Origin: Zobellella endophytica
GTDB lineage: Bacteria > Pseudomonadota > Gammaproteobacteria > Enterobacterales > Aeromonadaceae
Direction: 5' to 3'
Assembly: GCF_003012775.1 (NCBI RefSeq)
Contig: NZ_PXYG01000002.1
Location: 496,001-560,000 of the forward strand
Length of the DNA stretch: 64,000 bases
In this document: positions 1 through 7,774 of the stretch, piece after piece
Layout of the letters: the number at the start of each line of letters is the position of its first letter
How positions within the stretch are numbered: the first letter of the stretch is position 1
Translations under genes and position numbers: made by a program
The notes under the pieces: model-generated
Database searches by the model: none
Seen by the model: the letters and a program-made list of their open reading frames with translations, nothing else
What the model was told of the DNA's origin: nothing

Positions 1-172
1 TCACATCATTGGCCCGCTTGGTCTTGGGCCAGAGATCCTCGACGATCAGTTGCTGGGCCTGGTTGAGCTGCTGCATCCGGCTGATACCGACCAGGGACAC
101 CAGCAACAGCATGGCGATGACCAGGCCGAACCCCAGGGCCAGCTTGGTGGCGACTCTCATTCCTTTAAACAT
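1..172 (-). CDS. Methyl-accepting chemotaxis protein, N-terminal fragment (cut by window edge)
   Basis: The first 57 codons of a chemoreceptor are present; the rest lies beyond the left edge. A short basic N-terminus is followed by a hydrophobic segment (about residues 9-31) and the start of a helical periplasmic region containing SRMQQLNQAQ, as in receptors with a four-helix-bundle sensor. The ATG at 172 is chosen because AAGGAG lies six bases upstream; an in-frame ATG at 160 lacks such a site. It is the last visible gene of the minus-strand chemotaxis operon, 48 bp after cheA, so it probably feeds that CheA. The ligand cannot be judged from this fragment. Confidence 0.75.
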   Translation of the reverse strand, partial: MFKGMRVATKLALGFGLVIAMLLLVSLVGISRMQQLNQAQQLIVEDLWPKTKRANDV

Positions 173-220
173 GGTGCACTCCTTAAGGTTGTTTCTGACA
201 GCGTTATTCCACACCGGCGT

Positions 221-2380
221 TTAGGCGGACAGGGCCCGCCCCTCCCGGGAAATCATTGCTTGCACAAAGGTCGATACGTCGAGGATCAGGGCCACGGAAC
301 CGTCGCCCAGTATGGTCGAGCCGCCGATGCCCCGCAGGGCGCCGAACAGCTTGCCCAGGGGCTTGATCACCGTCTGGTGCTCCCCCATCAGTTCGTCCAC
401 CACCAGCCCCGCCTTCTGTCCGGCGCACTGCACCACCACCACGTTTTCGCGCCGGCTGCTCACCGCCGCCAGGCCGAAGTGATCCCCAAGCTTGATCAGC
501 GGCAGCACCTCGCCACGCAGATTGAGGTAGCTGTGTTCCCGGGCCAGCCGGCGATCCGCCTCGTTCAGCTCGATGCACTCCTGCACCGTGTCCAGCGGCA
601 CCACGTAGCGCTCGCCGCCCACGCCCACCAGGAAGCCGTCGATGATCGCCAGGGTCAGCGGCAGGCGGATGCTGACCCGGGTGCCCTGTCCCGGCCGACT
701 GTCCAGATCGATGCGTCCCCGCAATGCCAGTATGTTGCGGCGGACCACGTCCATGCCCACGCCCCGTCCCGACAGGTTGGTCACCGTATCGGCGGTAGAA
801 AAGCCGGGCTCGAAAATGAGCTGGTAGATGTCCTGCTCGCTCAGGCTGGCCCCGGGCGGAACCAGTTCCCGCTCCATGGCTTTCTGCAGGATGCGATCCC
901 GGTCGAGACCGGCACCGTCGTCGGCGATCTCAATGACGATGCTGCCGGCGTCGTGGAAGGCGTTGAGCCGGAGCTGGCCGGAGGCCGGCTTGCCCGCCGC
1001 CAGCCGTGCCGCCGGCGTCTCTATGCCGTGGTCCATGGCGTTGCGCAGCAGGTGCATCAGGGGATCGCCTATCTTCTCGATCACCGTCTTGTCCAGCTCG
1101 GTGTCGGCGCCGCTGATGTGCAGGACGATGTCCTTGCCCAGCTCAAGGCTGACGTCGTGCACCACCCGCTGGAAACGGTTGAAGGTATCTCCAATCGGCA
1201 CCATGCGCAGACGCAGGGCACCGTCGCGGATCTCCTCCATCAGCTCGGACACCAGCGAGGCCGCCTCCTGCAGCGCGGTGTTCTGGGCACGCTGGGCCAG
1301 CAGCTTGACCCCGGCGCCGGCGATCACCAGCTCGCCCACCAGGTTGATCAGTTCGTCCAGCTTGTCGGCCTGGACCCGGATGTAGCGGCTTTCCTTTTTC
1401 TTCTGCTCCCGCCCCTGGCTCTGCTTCTCCAGGGCGGCCTGCACCAGCACCGGCGCCACCGCCTGCTGCCCCACCAGCACTTCCCCCAGCCGGGGGGCGG
1501 GCGCCGCCTCAATGGCGGCCTGCTCCGCCAGCCCCTGCTCCAGCTCCTGCCGGGTCAGGGCTCCGCTCGCCACCAGTATCTCCCCCAGCAGGGCATCGTC
1601 CTCCGGCAGCGACCGGATCAGCGCGATATATTCGGATACCTTGCCGTGGTGCGGCAGTATCTGCAGCTCGCAGTCGTCCCGGACGAAGTCGAACACCTCG
1701 GCGATGGCCGCCTTGTCCGCCTCCGACTGGAAGTCGAGCTCGAACCCCAGGTAGCAGGACTCGGGATCCATCTCCGCCGCCGCCGGCATGGCGTCGGTCA
1801 GGGTGGTCAGCGAGAGGATGCGCCCCAGGGTGCCCAGGTAACGCAGGAAAGACAGGGGATCCATGCCGTTGCGCAGCACCTCGGGACCGAAGCGCAGGGA
1901 CAGGTGCCAGAGGCTCGCCGCCGCCTCGCTCCCTTCCTCGCAAGGCTGGCGGGAAACCGGGCCGTCCACTGCCACCGGTGCCGGGACACCGCCGCGAAAA
2001 GCCTGTAACCGTGCCAGCAGGGCCCGGCCCCGCTCCAGGGTATCGTCGGCCGGCGGCTCGCCCCGCGCCACCCCGTCCACCAGCTGCTCGATATGATCCC
2101 GCCCGGCCAGCAACAGCGCCACCAGCTCGGCGTCGGCGGCCAGCTTGCCCTCCCGCAGCCGGTCCAGCACGTCCTCCACCACGTGGGTGAAGTCGACGAT
2201 GGGGTCGAGGCCGAATAGCCCGGCCGAGCCCTTGATGGTGTGGGCGGCGCGGAAGATGGAGTCCAGCGCCTCGGCGCCGGCCTCCTGCTCCAGCCCCAGC
2301 AGGCCGCTCTCCATCTCTTGCAGCAGCTCCCTGGCCTCGTCGATAAAGGTGTGCAGTACCTGATCAAGGTTGATGCTCAT
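221..2380 (-). CDS. cheA: Chemotaxis histidine kinase CheA
   Basis: The 719-residue protein has CheA architecture. The N-terminal Hpt domain carries the phospho-accepting His47 in AAHTIKGSAG. A variable middle region (about 150-310) sits where the CheY-binding P2 domain normally lies but is not a clear P2. Next come a dimerisation domain (ESRYIRVQADKLDELINLVG), an HATPase domain with the N box HLLRNAMDHGIE and the GRGVGMDVV glycine loop, and a C-terminal CheW-like domain (VVPLDTVQECIEL). It autophosphorylates under receptor control and passes phosphate to CheY. It follows the STAS gene by 30 bp and precedes a receptor gene. No cheW, cheR or cheB is visible, so they must lie to the left or elsewhere. 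Identification is firm; which output it controls (flagella or another) is not shown. Confidence 0.95.
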   Translation of the reverse strand: MSINLDQVLHTFIDEARELLQEMESGLLGLEQEAGAEALDSIFRAAHTIKGSAGLFGLDPIVDFTHVVEDVLDRLREGKLAADAELVALLLAGRDHIEQLVDGVARGEPPADDTLERGRALLARLQAFRGGVPAPVAVDGPVSRQPCEEGSEAAASLWHLSLRFGPEVLRNGMDPLSFLRYLGTLGRILSLTTLTDAMPAAAEMDPESCYLGFELDFQSEADKAAIAEVFDFVRDDCELQILPHHGKVSEYIALIRSLPEDDALLGEILVASGALTRQELEQGLAEQAAIEAAPAPRLGEVLVGQQAVAPVLVQAALEKQSQGREQKKKESRYIRVQADKLDELINLVGELVIAGAGVKLLAQRAQNTALQEAASLVSELMEEIRDGALRLRMVPIGDTFNRFQRVVHDVSLELGKDIVLHISGADTELDKTVIEKIGDPLMHLLRNAMDHGIETPAARLAAGKPASGQLRLNAFHDAGSIVIEIADDGAGLDRDRILQKAMERELVPPGASLSEQDIYQLIFEPGFSTADTVTNLSGRGVGMDVVRRNILALRGRIDLDSRPGQGTRVSIRLPLTLAIIDGFLVGVGGERYVVPLDTVQECIELNEADRRLAREHSYLNLRGEVLPLIKLGDHFGLAAVSSRRENVVVVQCAGQKAGLVVDELMGEHQTVIKPLGKLFGALRGIGGSTILGDGSVALILDVSTFVQAMISREGRALSA

Positions 2381-2410
2381 CTGTAATTCCTTCTCCTTGC
2401 CATAAGGGGC

Positions 2411-2737
2411 TCAGGCGCTCGGGTCACCCGGCAGCCACTGGGGATCGCCGAAGTGGGCGTTCAGCCGGCACAGCTCCAGCGCCTCCAGCACCGCCTGGCT
2501 GTGCCAGAGCAGGGACAGGGCCCCGCCCTGGCGGTCGAGCTCCCGCTTGGCCAGCAGCAGCAGTTGCAAGCCGGCGCTGTCCAGCTCGCTGACCCCCGCC
2601 AGATCCAGGCCCAGCTGTTGTGGCCCGGCCAGGTAGGGTGCCAGCTGCGACTTGACGGCGGCGGCGGTGTAGATGGTCAGCTCCCCCTCCAGCCGTAACA
2701 GCACTCCCTGCTCCCGGGTTTCGGCCATTAACTGCAT
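2411..2737 (-). CDS. STAS-domain protein (SpoIIAA/anti-anti-sigma type) in chemotaxis operon
   Basis: A 108-residue single-domain protein with the STAS signature SELDSAGLQLLLLAKREL; Ser54 is at the position phosphorylated in SpoIIAA-like antagonists. It begins at an ATG preceded by GGGAGGA. It lies between CheY and CheA genes on the same strand. STAS proteins of this type occur in some non-enteric chemotaxis clusters, where they may modulate a kinase or act as a phosphorylation-controlled binding partner. No anti-sigma kinase of the RsbW/SpoIIAB type is visible nearby, so the partner is unknown. The inverted-repeat element between it and cheY lies immediately upstream of its ribosome-binding site and could affect expression. 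Confidence 0.85.
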   Translation of the reverse strand: MQLMAETREQGVLLRLEGELTIYTAAAVKSQLAPYLAGPQQLGLDLAGVSELDSAGLQLLLLAKRELDRQGGALSLLWHSQAVLEALELCRLNAHFGDPQWLPGDPSA

Positions 2738-2750
2738 CTGTCTTCCTCCC

Positions 2751-2944
2751 TAGAACGCCATATAGTTTAAAAATCAAGCTGTCAGGCATGTGCTACCTGC
2801 CACTCTCGTCGGCAGCAAAACACCGCCGTTTGCAGATATGGACCTTGCTGGTGGAACGCAGGCGGCCCGCCCTCCCTGCGGAGGACAAGACCCGCGCCCC
2901 AAGAAGTATCATGCTGGTCAACTTTTAAACTGATCGGTGCTTTA
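2751..2944. repeat. MITE-like inverted-repeat element, copy A
   Basis: A 194-bp non-coding element bounded by TA at each end. The left end reads TAGAACGCCATATAGTTTAA and the right end, on the other strand, TAAAGCACCGATCAGTTTAA, so the ends form imperfect terminal inverted repeats converging on AGTTTAAAA. The interior holds short GC-rich hairpins (CTGCCACTCTCGTCGGCAG; CCCTCCCTGCGGAGG). Related sequence recurs at 36343-36450, 55311-55536 and 56699-56793. The right-end TA is part of the cheY stop codon and the left end abuts the STAS gene's ribosome-binding site. TA ends suggest TA target duplication as in IS630/mariner-type elements. No transposase is present, so a non-autonomous element is inferred. 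Confidence 0.7.
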
Positions 2945-3307
2945 GGGCATGACCAGCTTGGCGACCGCCGCCAGCATCTGCTGGGGCTGGAACGGCTTGA
3001 CCACCCAGGCCTTGGCTCCCGCCGCCTGGCCTTCGGCCTTCTTCTCCGCCTGGGATTCGGTGGTGAGCATGATCACCGGGGTGAACTTGTAACCGGGATG
3101 GCGTTTGACCTCCTTCAGGAAACTGATGCCGTCCATGTTGGGCATGTTGACGTCGCTGATGATAAGGTGCACCTTGCCGTTGAGCTTGGACAGGGCGTCC
3201 CGGCCGTCGCAGGCTTCGATGGTGTCGTAGCCGGCCCCCTTGAGGGCGATGCTGACCACCTGCCGCAAGGAGGCGGAGTCGTCGACGATCATGATGGTTT
3301 TGGCCAT
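2942..3307 (-). CDS. cheY: Chemotaxis response regulator CheY
   Basis: A 121-residue stand-alone receiver domain. The acidic pair Asp9-Asp10, phospho-acceptor Asp52 (in IISDVNMP), Thr82-Thr83 region and Lys104 (VVKPF) are all present, so it should be phosphorylated by CheA. The motif NMPNMDGISFLKEVK and the 12-bp spacing after the receptor gene support CheY over a generic regulator. The stop codon TAA is the first trinucleotide of the inverted-repeat element downstream, so insertion may have set the present C-terminus (KLVMP). Confidence 0.93.
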   Translation of the reverse strand: MAKTIMIVDDSASLRQVVSIALKGAGYDTIEACDGRDALSKLNGKVHLIISDVNMPNMDGISFLKEVKRHPGYKFTPVIMLTTESQAEKKAEGQAAGAKAWVVKPFQPQQMLAAVAKLVMP

Positions 3308-3319
3308 GAGTGTACTCCC

Positions 3320-4483
3320 CTAGAAAAAGGTAATATCCGACTGGCCCTGGCTCTGCACGGCCTGGCCCTGGTGATTGAGGTGCTGCTCCAGCATGGCGTA
3401 GCTGCGGGTCATGCGCGCCAGCCAGGCATCCACGTCGATGGGCTCCCCCGCCTGTATCAGGGTCCGCCCGAATTCCTCCAGGTTGTCGCACACCTGGCGC
3501 AGGATCTGGCTGGTCCGGTCCTGGAACTGCAGCGACACCAGCATCTGCTCTATCTCATTCCGTACCCCTTCTCCCTCGCTGCGGGTACTGTCCACCGCCC
3601 GGGTCAGGCCCTCGGCGGTGCCGTCGAACTGGGCCAGCAGCTTGCGCAGGGCGGCCTCCGCCTGATCCAGCTCCCTGTCGTCCTCGGCGCTGGCCTGCTC
3701 GCTGTCGCTGAAGGTGTCGAGGATGGCCTGGTTGATGACGTTGACCTTGTCGGCCATGCTCTTGCTGGTGGCACTGGAGCGGATGGACAGGCTGCGCACC
3801 TCGTCGGCCACCACCGCGAAGCCCCGGCCGGCGTCCCCCGCCCGGGCCGCCTCGATGGCGGCGTTCAGCGCCAGCAGGTTGGTCTGGCCGGCGATGGCGT
3901 CCACCTCGGTCGCCATCCGCTGCAGTTCCTCGGTATAGCCGGTCAGCACTCGCACCTCGTCGAGCATGGTCCTGTGCCGCTGCTGGGCGCCGCGCAGGGA
4001 AGACACTATCTCCGCCAGGGCCTGCTCGCTGGAACGGGTCACCGCCTTCATGTCGTCCTCTCCCCGGGCGATGGAGTCGCCGGACGTCCCCACCAGCAGG
4101 GTGAGCCGCTGGACCAGGGAGGAAAACTGGCCGGTCAGCTCGGCGATGGCCTCTTCGGTCTGGCCGCGGGCGGTTTCGATATGGCGCCCCAGTATCGGCA
4201 GCACCGCCTGGGCCAGGGCCGGGCCATCGGCCGGCTCCGGGGGAGAAGGGGCCACCGCCTCGGTCCGGGAAGCGGCCTGCCTGGCCAGGCTGCGCTTGCA
4301 GTAATGGCCCAGCCCGACCGAAGCCAGACACAAGAGCACGGACACCAGCAGGGCGGGAGTGGAAAAGTCGGTGAGCAACAGCAACGGCAAGGTTGCCGTC
4401 ACCGCCACCAGGACGGGGGCCAGACCGACCAGGCGCGGCTCCCCCTGCACTATTTCAGCTTCCGCGTTTTCAGCGTTTTTCAT
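3320..4483 (-). CDS. Methyl-accepting chemotaxis protein without HAMP domain
   Basis: A 387-residue receptor. Two closely spaced hydrophobic segments (about 18-37 and 41-62) form a membrane hairpin with almost no periplasmic loop; there is no recognisable HAMP domain. The cytoplasmic helical region contains the conserved tip [20 protein letters not shown] and [12 protein letters not shown], followed by [16 protein letters not shown], a sequence common in this receptor subgroup. The C-terminus (QSDITFF) lacks a CheR/CheB-tethering pentapeptide. With no large sensor domain it may sense membrane or cytoplasmic state. It is the first gene of the operon and is followed 12 bp later by cheY. Confidence 0.9.
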   Translation of the reverse strand: MKNAENAEAEIVQGEPRLVGLAPVLVAVTATLPLLLLTDFSTPALLVSVLLCLASVGLGHYCKRSLARQAASRTEAVAPSPPEPADGPALAQAVLPILGRHIETARGQTEEAIAELTGQFSSLVQRLTLLVGTSGDSIARGEDDMKAVTRSSEQALAEIVSSLRGAQQRHRTMLDEVRVLTGYTEELQRMATEVDAIAGQTNLLALNAAIEAARAGDAGRGFAVVADEVRSLSIRSSATSKSMADKVNVINQAILDTFSDSEQASAEDDRELDQAEAALRKLLAQFDGTAEGLTRAVDSTRSEGEGVRNEIEQMLVSLQFQDRTSQILRQVCDNLEEFGRTLIQAGEPIDVDAWLARMTRSYAMLEQHLNHQGQAVQSQGQSDITFF

Positions 4484-5181
4484 CTATGCCTCCTGAACAT
4501 GCCTTCCCCTTTCCCGCCGCCAATTAAGGCGTGCAAGGGCCTACCGGCGACAAAGCCGGTAAAAACAAAAACGGCGGCGTATCAATTAAGCCGAAAGCAC
4601 CCGCCATCGGCTACAGGAATCCCGTGCCAAGACCATGAAATTGGCGATAGCATAACGTGCCGGGTAAATATTAAAGAAATAGGTGTGGTAGTGAGATACT
4701 CCCTAAAATCATCCTTGCAATATTTTTCTTATTTTCAGGTTTGGCCGCCAGACAAAGTGGCAACGACCAACCAAAGTGCGTATTAACAATTAGCATAAAA
4801 AAAAGGTAAGTGTCAGCCCCCACATGAAAAATTCACATTTTTTTGCAGAGCATCACGCTCGCTGCCAGTGCGGATGGAATATCCATTTCATTACTGATGA
4901 CATCGGATAATTGCCATCGAAATCGATAAGGAATGGCAATGCGGAGGGAAAATCGGCAGTTGTTTTTTCCTGTAACGGATGGATAAAGGCGGGTAATCGC
5001 CCCCGGATTACCTAACAAGAGATAGAGCCATTAAAAAAACGATGGCTGTCATATTAAAAATGATTTAATGAGCGGAAGCGCGACTGGTTTAAACAACCAT
5101 TGCCGGCAGCAGGGCACGGCCGGGTATCGCCGGGTCGTCATCCTTAGGTAGTAGTGTTCGGAGCCCGGTTTTGATGGCAAT
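4484..5181. other. AT-rich intergenic region between chemotaxis operon and binding-protein gene
   Basis: About 700 bp with no convincing gene. It is clearly more AT-rich than its surroundings, especially 4640-4900. It must hold the promoter of the leftward chemotaxis operon and probably that of the rightward gene at 5218. A perfect 7-bp stem with a 6-base loop (TACCGGC GACAAA GCCGGTA, 4542-4561) lies in the leader of the chemotaxis operon. I saw no clear FliA-type (sigma-28) promoter and no riboswitch consensus. A 61-codon ORF at 4833-5018 looks accidental. Confidence 0.6.
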
Positions 5182-5217
5182 ATGGCGCCTTGCCCACAGA
5201 CTCGCATGGATGCCGTA

Positions 5218-5973
5218 ATGAGGAACGCCGTTTTACCGCTGCTGGCGTGCTACTGGCTCGTCAGCGCCTTCCCCGCCCTGGCGGACCGCCTGGTGGTGGC
5301 CACCGAGGGCGCCTACCCGCCGTTCAGTTATATCGACGAGCAGGGCCGGCTCACCGGCTTCGACGTGGACATCGCCCTGGCCCTGTGCCGGGCCATGGCC
5401 GCGGAGTGCGAACTGGTCACCGAGCGCTGGGACCGGCTGCTCGACGGCCTGGAGCAGGGCCGGTTCGACATGGTGGTGGCCAGCATGGCCAGAACCGAAG
5501 CCCGGGCCCGCCGCGCCGATTTTTCCGACCACTATTACCGTACCCATTCGGTGTTCGTCGGCGCGGCCGGCAACCTGACCCACGCCACCCCCGAGCACCT
5601 CGCGGGACTGCGTATCGCCACCGGCACCGGCACCATCCAGGCGGCGTTTTTACAGCGCCACTACGGTGCCAGCGAGCTCCTGCTGAGCGAAAGCCAGGAG
5701 CAGGCCCTCGACTGGCTGCGCACCGGCAAGGCCGATCTGGTGCTCTCGGACACCATCAACCTGCTCGGTTTCCTGCAGAGCCGCGAGGGGGAGCACTTCG
5801 ACTACGTGGGCGAGCCCCTGGCCGACGACCTGCTCAAGGCGGAAGCCCGGATTGCCGTGGCCAAGGGCAACCCGGCGCTGCTCGAGCGTATCAACCAGGC
5901 CATCGTCACCATCCGGTTGAACGGCAGTTATGACCATATCAACCGGCAGTATATTCCATTCAGCGTATACTGA
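5218..5973 (+). CDS. Periplasmic solute-binding protein, family 3 (amino-acid type)
   Basis: About 251 residues. An N-terminal signal peptide (MRNAVLPLLACYWL..., cleavage probably after FPALA) is followed by the family 3 binding fold: VVATEGAYPPFSYIDEQGRL and GFDVDIALALCRAM near the start, and VLSDTINLLGFL in the second lobe. The family captures amino acids, opines or related ligands. ATGs at 5182 and 5206 are in frame; 5218 is preferred because it starts directly on the signal peptide, though no strong ribosome-binding site decides it. No ABC permease or ATPase is nearby. Instead a membrane diguanylate cyclase starts 33 bp downstream, so this protein may present a ligand to that enzyme rather than serve transport. 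Confidence 0.85.
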   Translation: MRNAVLPLLACYWLVSAFPALADRLVVATEGAYPPFSYIDEQGRLTGFDVDIALALCRAMAAECELVTERWDRLLDGLEQGRFDMVVASMARTEARARRADFSDHYYRTHSVFVGAAGNLTHATPEHLAGLRIATGTGTIQAAFLQRHYGASELLLSESQEQALDWLRTGKADLVLSDTINLLGFLQSREGEHFDYVGEPLADDLLKAEARIAVAKGNPALLERINQAIVTIRLNGSYDHINRQYIPFSVY

Positions 5974-6006
5974 GCCCGACCCGGGCAAAAAAGGACAACC
6001 GCCGCC

Positions 6007-7659
6007 GTGAGATTATTATCCCGCCCCTTCCATCCCAGGCTATCGACCACCCTCTCCCTGATCGTGTTCGGCCTGCTGCTGTTCATGGGGCTGATCACCT
6101 GGCTGGTGGTGCCGCTGCTCACCGATATCCACGACAACTCCCGCCAGACCCGGGAGCAGCACCTGCCGGAGATCGTCAACAACCAGCGGCTGGCGCTGAA
6201 GATCGAGAAAATCAGCGGTTACCTCAACACCATCTACTGGTCGCAGCATGCCCGCCAGGAGCGCAACAGCCGGCTGCAGGCCCAGGTCCTGATCCAGAGC
6301 TTCATGCTCGAGCAGGTGCCTTATCTGGCCACGGCTACCGTCAAATCGCTGGAAACCATCCGCCTGCTGATCAACCTGCGCAACCTGCAGCGGGAACGCA
6401 TGGCCCAGGTGGCGTCCCTGTCGGCGGCGCTGCCCCTGCCCGCCTCGCTGCCGGCCGGGTCGCCGCGGACCCGGCTGCAGCGGGACATCACCGCCTTCCG
6501 GCTCAGGCTGTCGTCCCTGGCGCTCAACGAGGTCCGCTGGGATCAGCTGGCGGCGGACCTGTCCGCCCTGCGCCGGCAGCTGCAGGACGCCGCCCGCGGC
6601 CTGCCGGCGCCGGCCGCCGAGCCGCTGGCCCGGCGGCAACAGACCCTCGACGAGGTGGCGCTGCGACTGCAGGAGATGTCCGCCCTCAACCGGCAGGCCG
6701 AACGGCTGCTGCACGATGGCCGGGAACAGCTCGAACAGGTAGCCAACTACCTGACCACGGACGCCGCGCTCCAGGTGCAGCAGCTGAACGGCGATATCGG
6801 CACCAATGCCCGGGCCGTCGCCGGTTATACCTATGCCCTGATCGGGGTGATGGCGGTGATGTCCCTGCTGCTGTTCCGGGCCCTGCAGCACTTCATGCTC
6901 AGGCCGGTGGAAGCGTCGGTGGCGGGCCTGCGCGCCATCGAGCGGGGCGGCGACAGCCAGGTCCGACTGCCGCCGGTACTGTTCAGCGAGCTGAATACCA
7001 TCTGCCGGGCGGTGGAAGACTATTCCGCCCTCACCCGGGACCTGCGCAAGGTCAACGACGCCCTGCACCGGCTGTCCCAGCAGGACGGCCTGACCGGCCT
7101 GGCCAACCGGCGCTGCTTCGATGAATCCCTGCTGCAGGAGCTCGTCCGGGTCCGACGCCATCGCTCACCCCTGGCCCTGCTGATGCTGGATATCGACTAT
7201 TTCAAGCAGCTCAATGACCGGCTCGGCCATGTCAGCGGCGACGAATGCCTGAAGGCGCTGGCGGCGGTACTGAGCCGGCTCAGCCAGCGGCCGGGGGAGC
7301 TGGCCGCCCGCTACGGCGGCGAAGAATTTGTCCTGATCCTGCCCGGCTGTTCCCCGGAGCAGTGCCTGCAACTGGCCGAGCGGATCCGGGCGGCGGTGGC
7401 CGCGCTCTGCCTGCCGGCGGCCAACGGCGAGCGGAACGCCGAGATCCGCTTCACCGTCAGCATCGGGGTGGCCTGGACCGACGGCGGCGAGCCGCCGTCG
7501 CCGGACGACTTCATCCAGCGGACGGATCGGGCCTTGTACCAGGCCAAGCTCGCCGGCCGCAACCGGGTACGCGCCGAGTGGGAGCCGGCGACGGCCGCCA
7601 ACGCCTCGGTGCAGGCCAGGCCCGTCGCCATTGAGGCCCCCTGGCGCCGTGTGCTTTAA
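6007..7659 (+). CDS. Membrane diguanylate cyclase (helical periplasmic sensor-HAMP-GGDEF)
   Basis: 550 residues from a GTG start. A first membrane helix (about 15-37), a long, probably all-helical periplasmic region (about 38-272), a second helix (YALIGVMAVMSLLLF) and a HAMP-like linker precede a C-terminal GGDEF domain with DGLTGLANRRCFDE and the active site RYGGEEFVLILPG. It should make cyclic di-GMP. The inhibitory-site position upstream of GGEEF reads RPGE rather than RxxD, so product inhibition may be weakened. The helical periplasmic domain resembles in layout the TorS type of sensor, which reads a periplasmic binding protein. The gene lies 33 bp after the binding-protein gene, suggesting one operon and a shared signalling function. 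Confidence 0.9.
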   Translation: MRLLSRPFHPRLSTTLSLIVFGLLLFMGLITWLVVPLLTDIHDNSRQTREQHLPEIVNNQRLALKIEKISGYLNTIYWSQHARQERNSRLQAQVLIQSFMLEQVPYLATATVKSLETIRLLINLRNLQRERMAQVASLSAALPLPASLPAGSPRTRLQRDITAFRLRLSSLALNEVRWDQLAADLSALRRQLQDAARGLPAPAAEPLARRQQTLDEVALRLQEMSALNRQAERLLHDGREQLEQVANYLTTDAALQVQQLNGDIGTNARAVAGYTYALIGVMAVMSLLLFRALQHFMLRPVEASVAGLRAIERGGDSQVRLPPVLFSELNTICRAVEDYSALTRDLRKVNDALHRLSQQDGLTGLANRRCFDESLLQELVRVRRHRSPLALLMLDIDYFKQLNDRLGHVSGDECLKALAAVLSRLSQRPGELAARYGGEEFVLILPGCSPEQCLQLAERIRAAVAALCLPAANGERNAEIRFTVSIGVAWTDGGEPPSPDDFIQRTDRALYQAKLAGRNRVRAEWEPATAANASVQARPVAIEAPWRRVL

Positions 7660-7774
7660 GTTCTAAATATTTTTATTTTGCTTTGCCGGGGTTGCCAAAG
7701 AGTAACAACGAAAATTTGGGTACAGTCGCCGGCCTCGATTGCATGGTCGCAATCCCCAACCGGAGACGATTTCA

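Noticed and set aside
50-2008. Long plus-strand ORF opposite cheA (652 codons)
   Set aside because: Antisense shadow of cheA: low-complexity, His/Gln/Arg-rich translation typical of the reverse frame of a GC-rich gene.
4530-4640. Possible c-di-GMP riboswitch (GACAAAGCC segment and hairpin)
   Set aside because: The other conserved GEMM elements (the GGGCAAACC helix and the GGTAGGTAGCGGGGTTACC arm) are absent on both strands.
4833-5018. 61-codon ORF in the AT-rich gap
   Set aside because: No ribosome-binding site, no recognisable motif, and it lies in AT-rich sequence with biased composition.
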